From VAZQ01 sp963817015 (GTDB taxonomy: Bacteria; Pseudomonadota; Alphaproteobacteria; Rhizobiales; Xanthobacteraceae), in assembly GCA_963817015.1 (NCBI GenBank), contig CAWFMV010000003.1, positions 248,001-312,000 of the forward strand: a stretch of 64,000 bases of DNA. The letters run 5' to 3'. Within the stretch, counting starts at the first letter, position 1, and every line of letters starts with the position of its first letter. Below, one piece after another: positions 34,153 to 46,300 of this stretch. The notes under the pieces are model-generated. The model made no database searches. It had not been told where the DNA came from and worked only from the letters and a program-made list of their open reading frames with translations. Made by a program: the position numbers and the translations under genes.

Positions 34153-35212
34153 TCAGCGGCTGGCAAAGATCGCCTTCGGGATCATGCCGTGAATGCCCTT
34201 GGTGCCATCGACCACTTGGGTGACGTGATAGTCGACCGCGACGCTCGCGATCATGTAGGCCTCCTCGCGCGAGAGATCCGGGAACCGCTTGGTGATGAAG
34301 TCGATGGTCTCGCGCACCGCGATCTTCATCGCTTCTTCGAGGCTCGGGTTGAGTCCCATGACGATCCAGTGTGTCGCCGTCTCGGCGCGTGGCCAGACCA
34401 GCTTCATGTCCTTGCGCACGATGAACTGGAAGCGCCCGCGCAGCCCGGTCTCGATCGCGCTCAGGTCGACCTCGCCATGGCCTTGCGCCGCATGCGCATC
34501 GCCGGTCGAGAACAGCGCACCTGGCGTGTGCACCGGCAGATAGAGGGTCGAGCCGGCGCCGAGGTCCTTGTTGTCGATATTGCCGGTATGGACGCCGGGC
34601 GGTCCGCTGCTGATGCGCCCCATGGCGCCGGGCGGCGCGACGCCCATGGTGCCGAAGAACGGGCGATCGAGCGGCACCACCACGCCGCGCGCAACCTCCG
34701 CAGTCTTGGCCGTACGATTGATTGGAATGATGCGTTGCCAAAGGGCCGTGAACTCCTCCGGCAACGCGCCATTGTAGGGGCGCTGGCGGTTGTAGCCGTA
34801 ATCAACCGCGAGACTGACATCGAGAATGCGCACCTCGAGCACGTCGCCGGGCTGGGCGCCGCGCACTTCGATCGGACCGGTGAGAATATGCGGGCCGGGG
34901 CCGCGATCCTTCACGTCGCGATAGATGTCGCGCAGATATTGCGGGATCGCGCTTGGCGGCACGACGCCCGAGCGCTCGATCGGCTCGGGCTCCATCGCGG
35001 CCGCGGTCTCGATGGTGACGAAGTCGCCGGAATCGATGCTCAGGACCGGCTTCACGTTGGCGGCGAAGTGCCCAATGTGCACGGTCTGCGGGCTCGGCAT
35101 CAAAGTGAATTCAGCCGCCCACGCGCAACCCTGAGCTGGTGACGAGCAAGAGCGCGCTTGCGGTAAGGTGCGACGCGCAGCGCGCAGGATGATTGCGGGC
35201 GGAGGTACGCAT
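34153..35212 (-). CDS. Acetamidase/formamidase family protein, Sec-exported (one frameshift)
   Basis: About 352 aa. FmdA/AmdA hydrolases release ammonia from formamide or short amides. Typical segments: TVHIGHFAANVKPVLSIDSG, GDVLEVRILDV, PPGVHTGNIDNKDLGAGSTL, LFSTGDAHAAQGHGEVDLSA and the late EEAYMIASVAVDYHVTQVVD. The true start is the ATG at 35212 behind a GAGGAG site. It encodes a signal peptide (MRTSARNHPARCASHLTASA, LLLVTSSG) that, after removing one G near 35125, runs into CAWA|AEF and the mature protein. Without repair a start at 35100 would give a cytosolic 315-aa protein. A Tat-exported paralogue begins at 63667. Confidence 0.87.
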
Positions 35213-35425
35213 ACAAAGACTCCTCGTGGCTGGACCAAAACGAAAGCTTAGCGCGCCCGCTCGTTGTGGCACCAGGGAGAAGCGCGCCGATTTTCTTGTG
35301 CAGGAGCGCTGACTTTTGACGTGGAGAGACAACGCCAGCCTGGTTTCAGCCAAGGACAGTGGTGCGACGCGCTGGAGCAACCGTCACGACTGCGCTAGGC
35401 TCGTCCTCATTGCAGCGGGGTCGCA

Positions 35426-36820
35426 ATGCCGAAGATCGTCATTTCCTACCGGCGGGCGGATTCGGGCGTCATCACCGGACGCATCCGCGACCGGCTGGCG
35501 CAGCACTATGGCGACGACTGCATCTTCATGGATATCGACAACATCCCGTACGGGGTGGACTTTCGCAAGAACATCGCTGACGCGCTGGCCAAGAACGACC
35601 TCCTGCTGGCCGTGATCGGGCCCGACTGGCTCGGCACTGCGCCAACCGGACCTGGCCGCATTCACGACCAGGACGATCCCGTTCGCATCGAGGTCGAGAC
35701 GGCGCTGCAGCGCGGCATCCCGACAATTCCCGTGCTCGTTGGCGGCGCCAGCATGCCGAAAGCCGAGGAGCTGCCGGACACTCTCAAGAGCCTGTCGTTC
35801 CACAATGCAGCCGAGGTCGATTCCGGGCGCGACTTTCACGCCCATATGGATCGGCTGATCCGCTCGACGGATGCGGCGCTTACGGGCAAATCCTGGCGCC
35901 CTTGGAGCCCCTTCGCCTTCAGGCGAGTGTCGCGCCGGCAGGCCGGGATCGGCATTGCGGGCTCGATGGCAGTGATTGCGGTTGTTGTCTTCGCGCTTTT
36001 CGCACGTGACAGCGGGCCGGTGTTCATTGGCAGTCTCGTCGTCATCGAGAACCAGTATCTGCAATTCTACGGTGCGCTGCCGACAGTCGACGTAAAGCAG
36101 CAACTCGTGCAGGCGATCGAGCTTGTCAACAACCAGCAGTACGACCGCGCGCTCGAGCTCTTTGTCAAAATTCCCCCTGAAATGCGCGTGCCGGCGGTAT
36201 GGAATGATCTTGGCGTCGTGTTCGAGAGACTGAACGACCTGACCAACGCGCGCGCTGCCTACCAGGCTGCGCTCGCCAAGGATCCCGGCCTCACCCTGGC
36301 GAAGAGAAATCTGGCGCGGCTTGAAAACGCGGCAGCGCCGGCTGCGACGTCGAAGTCTGCGACTGTCACCTCCGCCAACGACATCAACCTGTTGGCGCCG
36401 GAGGAGGGCGGGCAATTGCTCGCGGCGCCAAGCGAGAGCTGGCGCAAGATCACGAGCGGCAAGGAGGACGATTGGATCGAGATCAGGACCGGGGCTGACG
36501 CAGATTCCGATGCCGTCTATGCCTTCAAGGACAAGAAGCCGGCCCGGTTTCATAAGCTCACCGTGCTGATCAGCGGCAGCAACGACTACAATCCAAAGGA
36601 AATCGATGTACTGGCCGGGAACGAGGGCTCGAAAGGAGCGTTTGCGTCGGTTGGCAAGTGCACACTGACGAACCGGCTTTTGTTTGAGACCCGCTACCAG
36701 GAATGCGAGCTGCCGCCGACCACGGCCCGCTATGTCAAGCTCAAGATATTGTCGTCCTATCATTTCAATGCCTGGGCCCATGTGCCGCAAGTGCAGCTAC
36801 TCGGACGATTGGTGCAGTAA
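35426..36820 (+). CDS. TIR domain - membrane helix - TPR - discoidin-like protein
   Basis: 464 aa. Residues 1-145 are a bacterial TIR (TIR_2) domain: KIVISYRRADS, CIFMDIDNIPYGVDF, LLLAVIGPDWLG, and a conserved helix with Glu89/Glu91 in VRIEVETAL where TIR NADases carry their catalytic Glu. One transmembrane helix follows (about 175-193). Residues 215-300 contain TPR-like repeats (AVWNDLGVVFERLNDLTNAR), and 320-464 look like an F5/8-type discoidin lectin domain ending YVKLKILSSYHFNAWAHVPQ. TIR inside and sugar-binding domain outside is the expected topology. TIR enzymes cleave NAD in immunity and signalling; that this one does is inference. Divergent from the formamidase by 213 bases. Confidence 0.85.
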   Translation: MPKIVISYRRADSGVITGRIRDRLAQHYGDDCIFMDIDNIPYGVDFRKNIADALAKNDLLLAVIGPDWLGTAPTGPGRIHDQDDPVRIEVETALQRGIPTIPVLVGGASMPKAEELPDTLKSLSFHNAAEVDSGRDFHAHMDRLIRSTDAALTGKSWRPWSPFAFRRVSRRQAGIGIAGSMAVIAVVVFALFARDSGPVFIGSLVVIENQYLQFYGALPTVDVKQQLVQAIELVNNQQYDRALELFVKIPPEMRVPAVWNDLGVVFERLNDLTNARAAYQAALAKDPGLTLAKRNLARLENAAAPAATSKSATVTSANDINLLAPEEGGQLLAAPSESWRKITSGKEDDWIEIRTGADADSDAVYAFKDKKPARFHKLTVLISGSNDYNPKEIDVLAGNEGSKGAFASVGKCTLTNRLLFETRYQECELPPTTARYVKLKILSSYHFNAWAHVPQVQLLGRLVQ

Positions 36821-37002
36821 GAGGTTGGGACATTCAGCAGGTTGGCGCAGTAAGCAATTAGATCCTGGCGCACGCGCTCGTAGAATTCTGAACATCCGTT
36901 TGGTCAAATTGCCAAATTAAGCCATGCGCTCGCTCTAATTCCGCCAAGGCATTACCATCAAATTCTACCGCTATCCTGGGGGCGACAATCCAGGAGAGGA
37001 CC

Positions 37003-37456
37003 ATGCAGGAGTTCGTGAAGTGGGCGGCTGCTGCCGCGCTCAGCGTGAGCGCGGGTGTAGGCACGGCGGCTGCCGCTGATGTCGAGGTGCCTTACAATCA
37101 GCCTCGATACAGCCAGCCACAGCCACCACCGCCGGATTACTATCCCGAAGAGAACTATCGACAGCCGCCGCGAAATTACGGCTATCGCGAGCCACCGCCG
37201 GTCTACCGGGAAGTGCCGCCGCCGAACTATCGGGAGGTGCCGCCCAACTACGCTTATCGAGGAGGCGCCAGCGGACTACGTCTATCCGGAACCGCCGCCA
37301 CCGGTCTATCGCTACTACGGAGGACCGCCGGTCGTGAGAGTGGTGCCGCCGACCGTCTATCCGTATTATCCGTATCGTCGACACTATTCGTTCCGATACC
37401 ACGGGCCGCGCATTGCCAACGGGGGGTATGGGCCGCGGGCCTATCGCAACTGGTAG
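37003..37456 (+). CDS. Exported Pro/Tyr-rich low-complexity protein (one frameshift)
   Basis: About 150 aa when repaired. Signal peptide (ALSVSAGVGTAAAA), then a repetitive region of PPNYREVPP/PPVYREV units, and a Tyr/Arg/Gly-rich tail (RVVPPTVYPYYPYRRHYS) ending YRNW. One extra G near 37258 shifts the frame; joining YAYRE to APADYVYPEPPPPVYRYYGG restores one protein ending at the TAG at 37456. Proteins of this composition are common and functionally unknown in Bradyrhizobium; probably cell surface. Confidence 0.7.
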
Positions 37457-37621
37457 GCCTCATTGGCGAAGCGACTTGAGCTCAGAGCCCGGATGGCGCT
37501 TCAGCGCCGTCCGGGTCTCTTCATTGTAGATGACGAGCATGGGACTTTGCGCGCCGTGCTAGAGTATAGCCATGGCTCGCCAATCACAAGCGAGGTCGAA
37601 CGCGCCAGGGGAGGGAGACCC

Positions 37622-37657
37622 ATGACGAATGACATGACGAATTTCGCGACGAATTTA
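37622..37657. repeat. 12-bp imperfect tandem repeat, 3 units
   Basis: ATGACGAATGAC, ATGACGAATTTC and GCGACGAATTTA follow one another at 37622, 37634 and 37646, repeating Met-Thr-Asn at the very start of the exported hydrolase. Confidence 0.75.
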
Positions 37658-38302
37658 GCGCGCCGGTTTGCTTGCGCCGCGTTTGCAGTTGCGGCGATGG
37701 CCGCCGCACAGCCGGCCTTGGCCGGTGACATTGTCGCCGACTGGGCGACCGTGAAGACGCCGCCGGCGCCGGAGCTCAAGCCGGTGACGGTCGACCCGAA
37801 GACCACCGCGCTGCTCTTGCTCGATTTCATGAAAGCCAATTGCGGCGTGCGGCCGCGCTGCCAGGCCAGCGTGCCGAGCGTGAAGAAGATCCTCGACGCC
37901 GCGCGCGCCCACAACATGGTCGTGGCCTACAACCTGACCGGACAGACCCCGAAGATCGAGGACATGGTCGACCCGAGCCTCGCGCCGCGCGCGGGCGAGC
38001 ATCTGATCAAGAACGGACGCGGCGCCAACAAATGGTACAACTCCGATCTCGAGCAGGCGCTCAAGGACAAGGGCATCCGCACCGTGATCATCACCGGCAC
38101 CTCGGCGCAGGGCGCGGTCGCCGGCACGACCCAGGGCGCGACCGAGCGCGGCTTCAAGGTGATCGTCCCGGTCGACGGCATGTCGTCGGAGGACGCCTTC
38201 AACGAGCAATACGCGGCCTGGCATCTTTACAAGGGCGGCCCGGTGGCGCTGGTCGAACATGTGACGGTGACGCGCGGCGATTTGATCAAGTACGGACCCT
38301 AG
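37622..38302 (+). CDS. Exported isochorismatase-like hydrolase lacking the catalytic Cys
   Basis: 226 aa with a signal peptide (residues 1-35, ending PALAGD). The fold markers are TALLLLDFMKANCG (Asp68), NGRGANKWYNSDLEQAL preceded by Lys130, and IITGTSAQGAVAGTTQGATERGFKV. The residue in the position of the nucleophilic Cys is Ala165. A cysteine nucleophile is used by isochorismatases, nicotinamidases and cysteine hydrolases of this family, so the protein may be inactive or use another mechanism. Start at the ATG 37622 after GGGAGGG; the open frame extends upstream to 37463 but without a signal sequence. The first codons contain a 12-bp tandem repeat. Confidence 0.82.
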   Translation: MTNDMTNFATNLARRFACAAFAVAAMAAAQPALAGDIVADWATVKTPPAPELKPVTVDPKTTALLLLDFMKANCGVRPRCQASVPSVKKILDAARAHNMVVAYNLTGQTPKIEDMVDPSLAPRAGEHLIKNGRGANKWYNSDLEQALKDKGIRTVIITGTSAQGAVAGTTQGATERGFKVIVPVDGMSSEDAFNEQYAAWHLYKGGPVALVEHVTVTRGDLIKYGP

Positions 38303-38469
38303 GGCTCAAACCCACGGCCAACCTGCGTTTTTCCGGCTTGGCGACGCCGGTTCCGGCCATGGAACCGGTGGAAACCTGTGGGCATTCGCCCTGGGAGCGA
38401 TTTTGCCATGATTCAGCCGAAGCTTTTGCCAATATGGTATTTTGGCAGTCATAGAGAGCGGGGGCTCAC

Positions 38470-40480
38470 GTGAATCCAGCGCGCCAGATTGCCGCTTCGG
38501 TTGCGACAGCATCGTTGCTGATCGCAGGCGGCCTTTGCTTGTCGGTTGGCTTGATCGCGCAAGTCTCGGTTGCACAGGCGCAGGGCCCGTCGTCCCGCGC
38601 CACAGCAGGCACCTGCGAGGACGCGGCTGATGTGGCCGTGCTGCCGTCGCCGGTCGCGCCCTGGAAGGGCGCGCCGCTGCGCGTGATCTTCGCAGTGGAG
38701 AAGCCGCTTTCGGGCGAGCTTTCGCTGATCGCGCCGAACGGCAGCGTCGCGATGAAGTCGCGCGACCGGCAGGGCGGGCCGCCCTATTTCTGGTACGCCG
38801 AGGTCGCCGCGCCGGCGGCCGGGACGTGGCGTGTCGAGCTCGCGACTGACCAGGCCGGCTGCGGCACCATCAAGCGCGAGATCGCGGTGAGCGCCGCAAA
38901 GCCGGCGGCCCCGCGCCAGACGGCAGGCAGTCTCTGGCCGGTGCGCGACACCTGGAGCCGCGCGACCGAGAATCTCTATTCGGCCTGGATCGAGAAGCTC
39001 TTCGATGCGCCGCTCGACGCCTCGCCGTCGTGGAAGGCGTTGCATGAGGTGCTGCGCGACAAGTCGCGCAATGTCCTGTTCAACCACTTCGGGCTCGGCG
39101 AAGACTCGATGAACATGGTCGTGCGCCCCGATTGCGCCGATCTGCCTTACTTCCTGCGCGCCTATTTCGCCTTCAAGATGGGGCTGCCTTACGGCTACGC
39201 GAAGTGCACCCGCGGCTCGGGCGGCGATGCTCCGCGGTGCCCGGTCTGGTGGAACATTCAAAATCCCGAGGAGCGTGCTCCTCCGCCTGAGGCGATCACG
39301 TCCGTCGTTCCGCCGGAGCTTATTCGCCCTGGGGTTTTGGCGAACGCCACTGGCGGAATGCCGCCGGGACCGGCGACGAAGCCGGTCGGGCCTCCGCCGC
39401 GGCCGACGGGGCTGGTGCCGGGGTTCAGCTATTATCTGCGCTACGACGTGGCCGATGGCGTTCACTCTGGCAACGGGCGCACCGCGCTGACCGACGACCA
39501 CACCGATCTCTATCCCGTGCCGCTGACCGAGGACGTGTTGCGTCCGGGCACCGTCTACGCCGATCCCTACGGGCACCTTTTGATACTGGTGCGGCGGGTG
39601 GCGCAGACGGAAGGCGACGCCGGCGTCTACCTTGCTGTCGATGCGCAGCCCGACGGCACGGTGGCGCGCAAGCGGTTCTGGCGCGGCAATTTCCTGTTCG
39701 CGACGGACCCCGCACTCGGTGGCCCCGGGTTCAAGCGCTTCCGCCCGATCGTGCGCGAGAGGAGCGGCACGTTGCGGCGGCTGACCAACAACGAGATCGC
39801 CAAGCATCCGCAGTACGGCGACTTCTCGCTCGATCAGGGCAAGCTCTCGATCGAGGACTTCTACGACCGCATGGATGACGTGATGTCGCCGGAGCCGCTC
39901 GATCCGCTGCGCGCCATGAAGGAGGCCATCACCTCGCTCGAGGAGCAGGTGAAAGCGCGCGTGACCTCGGTCGAGAACGGACGCAAATATCAGAGCACCG
40001 GCAAGGGCGAGGCCAGCATGCCGGACGGCGCCGCGATCTTCGAAACGACCGGCGCCTGGGAGGACTTCGCAACGCCGTCACGCGACCTGCGCCTCCTGAT
40101 CGCGATGGACGTGGTGCGTACCTTCCCGGAGCGCGTCGAGCGGCGGCCCGAGCGCTACGCGATGCCGAGGGGGAAGAGCCCCACGGAGGTGAAGAACGAA
40201 TTGGCGCGGGTGCTCTCGACCGGAGCTCGCGGAGCGCACCTTCTCCTACCTGCGCAGCAACAACTCGCCCTGGACGCTCTCGCTCAAGGACGTGGTCCAC
40301 CGCGTCGTGGATCTCGAGATGGCGTACAACGTGAACGACTGCGTCGAGCTGCGCTGGGGCGCGTCGGAGAACAGCGACGAGGCCTCGACCTGCAAGCGTC
40401 ATGCGCCGACCAAGCAGCGCGCCAAGATGCTGGAATACCGCGCCTGGTTCAACGAGCGGCGCCGCCCACCGCGGGTGTAG
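38470..40480 (+). CDS. Large exported hypothetical protein (one frameshift)
   Basis: About 669 aa when repaired. Signal peptide (residues 1-38), an Ig-like beta segment (LRVIFAVEKPLSGELSLIAP), then a conserved block RPDCADLPYFLRAYFAFKMG with a Cys, and a later YADPYGHLLILVRRV with a His. This order could be a papain/NlpC-like or transglutaminase-like fold, which is inference only. The C-terminal ~85 residues (FSYLRSNNSPWTLSLKDVVH ... YRAWFNERRRPPRV) are in another frame; one extra G near 40222 explains it. Homologues appear to be common and unstudied in Rhizobiales. GTG start at 38470. Confidence 0.72.
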
Positions 40481-40511
40481 CGGCCTAGACAGCAGTAAGA
40501 GCGCCGTTGTT

Positions 40512-40662
40512 TTGTGCCCTCTCCCTTTGGGAGAGGGCATGAAGGCTTATCCACGAATTATGATGGGTGAGGGGGATGAGCCTATCGATGGGCCCATACC
40601 CCTCACCCATCAGTGCATTGTTGGACCTCCGCCTCGCCCTCTCCCACAGGGAGAGGGCACAA
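40512..40662. repeat. 151-bp element with perfect terminal inverted repeats
   Basis: The ends TTGTGCCCTCTCCC (40512) and GGGAGAGGGCACAA (ending 40662) are perfect 14-bp inverted repeats. Each end is also a local hairpin (CCCTCTCC...GGAGAGGG), and an inner pair, GATGGGTGAGGGG and CCCCTCACCCATC, matches as well. No coding. It resembles a small non-autonomous mobile or REP-like element and fills the gap between two convergent genes. Confidence 0.75.
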
Positions 40663-40686
40663 TAATAGGCGCTTGCGGTAGAAGCT

Positions 40687-41280
40687 TTACTTCAGCGCCG
40701 CGAGATAGCGCGCCATTGCTTCGCGCTCGCTGTCGCTGAACAGCTTCATGATCTTGACCATGTCCTGGTTGTTGGTGCGCTCCTCGTTGGCGAAGGCCTT
40801 CATGGCGGCGACCATGTAGTCGTAGTTGAGCCCGGCAATCCGCGGCCACGAGATGCCGCCCTGGAAGTTCGCCTGATGGCAGGGCGTGCACATGGTCAGC
40901 CCCTTGGGCGGCTCGGCGGGCGCGGCCGGGGCGTTGCTCGCCGCCGGCCAGGGCTTGGCCGCGAAATAGGCCGCGAGCGGGCGCAGGTCGCTCTGCTGCA
41001 GGCCCTTGGCGATCGACGCCATGATCGGGTTCTCGCGCATGCCGTTCCGGTAGTGCACCAGCTGGGTGAGGATGTAATACGGCTGCTGACCCCAGATGTT
41101 CGGCATGGTCTTCGGGTCAAGCGGCGTGCCGTTGGCGCCGTGGCAGACGGTGCACATCTGCGCCTTGGCCTCGATGTCGGCTGGGGCGGTTCCTGGTTGG
41201 GTTCCTTGGGCCTGTGCCGGCGCGGCCAGGATGGCAGCGACGCCGGCCGCAATGATGGTCGATACGCAACGCGACAGCAT
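40687..41280 (-). CDS. Diheme cytochrome c (c4-like)
   Basis: 197 aa, signal peptide (residues 1-24, ending APAQAQ), two class I heme domains with CTVCH (about residue 43) and CTPCH (about residue 131). Distal Met candidates are in TMPNIWGQ, NPIMASIAKGL and similar positions. Periplasmic electron carrier. No oxidase or dehydrogenase is adjacent; it could accept electrons from the quinoprotein or the IorAB enzyme in this window, but nothing links them directly. Confidence 0.9.
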   Translation of the reverse strand: MLSRCVSTIIAAGVAAILAAPAQAQGTQPGTAPADIEAKAQMCTVCHGANGTPLDPKTMPNIWGQQPYYILTQLVHYRNGMRENPIMASIAKGLQQSDLRPLAAYFAAKPWPAASNAPAAPAEPPKGLTMCTPCHQANFQGGISWPRIAGLNYDYMVAAMKAFANEERTNNQDMVKIMKLFSDSEREAMARYLAALK

Positions 41281-41431
41281 GGTTTCCCCCCTCGGTGGGT
41301 GTTTTCAGTTTCGGATGATTCCAGTATCCGCAGATGGCGGGCAGGCGCAATAGGGGCGAGGGGCCCTGCGGACGGGGCGGCCCCCGTGCGGCCCACCGTG
41401 CGACCCCTGGACGCAGAGCGGCAGACTTCGT

Positions 41432-41517
41432 AGCCCGGGTTGAGCGCAGCGAAACCCGGGGCAGGTCGCGTACCGGTGTCGGCGCGGTCCCGGATTTCGC
41501 TGCGCTCAACCCGGGCC
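41432..41517. repeat. Interspersed palindromic element (family D)
   Basis: AGCCCGGGTTGAGCGCAGCG ... CGCTGCGCTCAACCCGGGCC: an 86-bp palindrome of the common alphaproteobacterial extragenic type. A half copy (TAGCCCGGATTGAGCGCG) lies near 42152 after the HigBA pair. Confidence 0.75.
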
Positions 41518-41562
41518 ACCTGCTGACTTGCCGTTCACCGTTTCTCGTAGTATGTTTATGCC

Positions 41563-41850
41563 ATGATCCGGTCGTGGCGCAACGCAGCCACCCGCAAAGT
41601 CTGGGAAGGCGAGCGACCGAACCAGTTTCGCGGCCTCGACTTCGAGGCTGCGATTGATCTCTTGCTGGCGCTCAATGTGGCAACGACGCTGCAGGACCTG
41701 AGCCCGCTGCGGAGCGTCGGGCTTCACAAGCTCAAGGGCGATCGAAGACATCAATGGGCGATGACCGTGAATGCGCGCTGGCGCATCTGTTTCGAGTTCG
41801 ACAAAGGCGACGCCCACAACGTCGAGATCGTCGACTATCACCGAGGATAA
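41563..41850 (+). CDS. higB: HigB-type toxin (RelE/ParE superfamily mRNA interferase)
   Basis: 95 aa ribosome-dependent RNase toxin. Family blocks: GLDFEAAIDLLLALNVATTL, SVGLHKLKGDRRHQWAMTVN and RWRICFEFDKGDAHNVEIVD, with the late YHRG end. It precedes and is separated by 5 bases from higA, the reverse order (toxin first) typical of HigBA. Start ATG 41563. Confidence 0.92.
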   Translation: MIRSWRNAATRKVWEGERPNQFRGLDFEAAIDLLLALNVATTLQDLSPLRSVGLHKLKGDRRHQWAMTVNARWRICFEFDKGDAHNVEIVDYHRG

Positions 41851-41855
41851 GCCTC

Positions 41856-42143
41856 ATGCCCCCAGTCGCACATCCCGGCCGTTTCCTGAAACGCGAGCTC
41901 ATCGCGCGCAAGCTCAGCGCCAATCGGCTGTCCCTCGACATCGGCGTCCCGTCCGGGCGCATCACCGACATTCTCAACGGACGGCGTTCGATCACCGCCG
42001 ATACCGCGGTCAGGCTCGGGCGCTATTTCGGCAACCGCGCGCAGTTCTGGCTCGATCTGCAGAGCCAGTTCGACATCGCAACGATCGAGCGCGAGAAGGG
42101 CAAGGAGATTGCCAAGCGCGTGCGGCCGGCGGATGCGGCGTGA
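41856..42143 (+). CDS. higA: HigA-type antitoxin (XRE helix-turn-helix)
   Basis: 95 aa with the HigA opening PPVAHPGRFLKRELI, an XRE-type helix-turn-helix (SANRLSLDIGVPSGRITDIL, NGRRSITADTAVRLGRYFG) and FWLDLQSQFDI. It neutralises HigB and represses the pair's promoter. Start ATG 41856. Followed by a long gene-free stretch, as expected of a small accessory insertion. Confidence 0.93.
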   Translation: MPPVAHPGRFLKRELIARKLSANRLSLDIGVPSGRITDILNGRRSITADTAVRLGRYFGNRAQFWLDLQSQFDIATIEREKGKEIAKRVRPADAA

Positions 42144-43024
42144 GGTGTGCTTAGCCCGGATTGAGCGCGATACAGATCGGATAGCTCGTGGCTTGCAACG
42201 CGAAATGGAATCCCAGATTCGCAGCGCTCTTCCAACCTATCTGCGTACGGCGCCGCATTTTGGCGCCCTGAGTCCGTGGTTACCGGCTGTCCATTGGATC
42301 GAATGTCAGCCAAGAACAACTCTTCGGGTTCACCAGGCGCCTCGCTTGATTCAGGTATCAGTGAATTCTGATGCGCAACGTCTGGGCCAGGCTCTGCTTT
42401 GTAGAGTTAACGTTGTGATATTCGTGCGGGACTCTCATCGCTGTGACAGAACGCAACCAATAAGATGCTTGACGGATAGTTGTCGCTACTTCTGCGAGGA
42501 CGTAATGAGGGACATGAATTGCGACCGACTCGGCGTTATCTGCGGAGTCGTACGATACCACTAACTTTCGACAGCTGACGAGAGCCCATAAGGACTTGCA
42601 TCGAATTGTGGGCGTAAATCCCCGGAATCGCAGATGGTTCAAGCGCCGCTCGATGCGCTCGCGACGCGGGTCTTGCGGCGGTCATCGTACAACACGGACT
42701 CTCACCCAAGTCCGCTTACGCGCGTTTCCAGGACCAGCGGAGATGGGATCGTTCGTGCAAACGCTCACTGTTACGCTGAGTTTGAGTGGCACTCGCAGAC
42801 AGAGGACTCGAGATGGCGTTGTGGATTTCGTGGCGTTGGTGAAGTCAGTTACCCGTGCAATATGGGGTCGTTTGTGATTCTGCCATTCCTTGTAAGATTT
42901 GGCATCGCGAACATGTCGTCATGCGAAAACAGCTGCCACTGTCGCGGCTTGTTCAGCGCGCAAGGGATCGTCTAATGTGCTCTGGCCATTCGTTGGCAAA
43001 TTGAGCTAAGGAAGGTCGACCAGT
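42144..43024. other. Gene-poor, lower-GC stretch after HigBA
   Basis: About 880 bases with GC visibly below the neighbours and no gene I can support. The best open frame is leftward at 42358-42642 (94 codons); another is rightward at 42634-42975; neither has a family match or a clear ribosome site. Possibly eroded horizontally acquired DNA. Confidence 0.4.
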
Positions 43025-46046
<3,022 letters not shown>

Positions 46047-46300
46047 CGGATGCGCGTTACCGTGACAAGGACGCCGCACCGGCATCCGCCGGGCGGGTCG
46101 GGACCATAGAAAGAAACCCCAAGCCTATGCCAGCCTATATAGGAGCCGGCGGCCAAATCTGCATTGTTCCTATGCCGGGGCCGTCGCCCTGGGGATATCG
46201 CCCGGGCGGGGACATTGCCGATCATTGGGACGATTGTGCGGACAACGCCCGCCGGGCCGGCTACCATCGCGGCAAAGTCCAGTAGGCCGGGAGGAAAACC

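Noticed and set aside
46160..46180. LexA box upstream of uvrA
   Set aside because: Only one GTTC half-site followed by a non-matching second half.
46127..46285. 52-codon frame MPAYIGAGGQICIVPMPG... before the esterase
   Set aside because: No clear ribosome-binding site and nothing to compare it with; could be a real small protein but unsupported.
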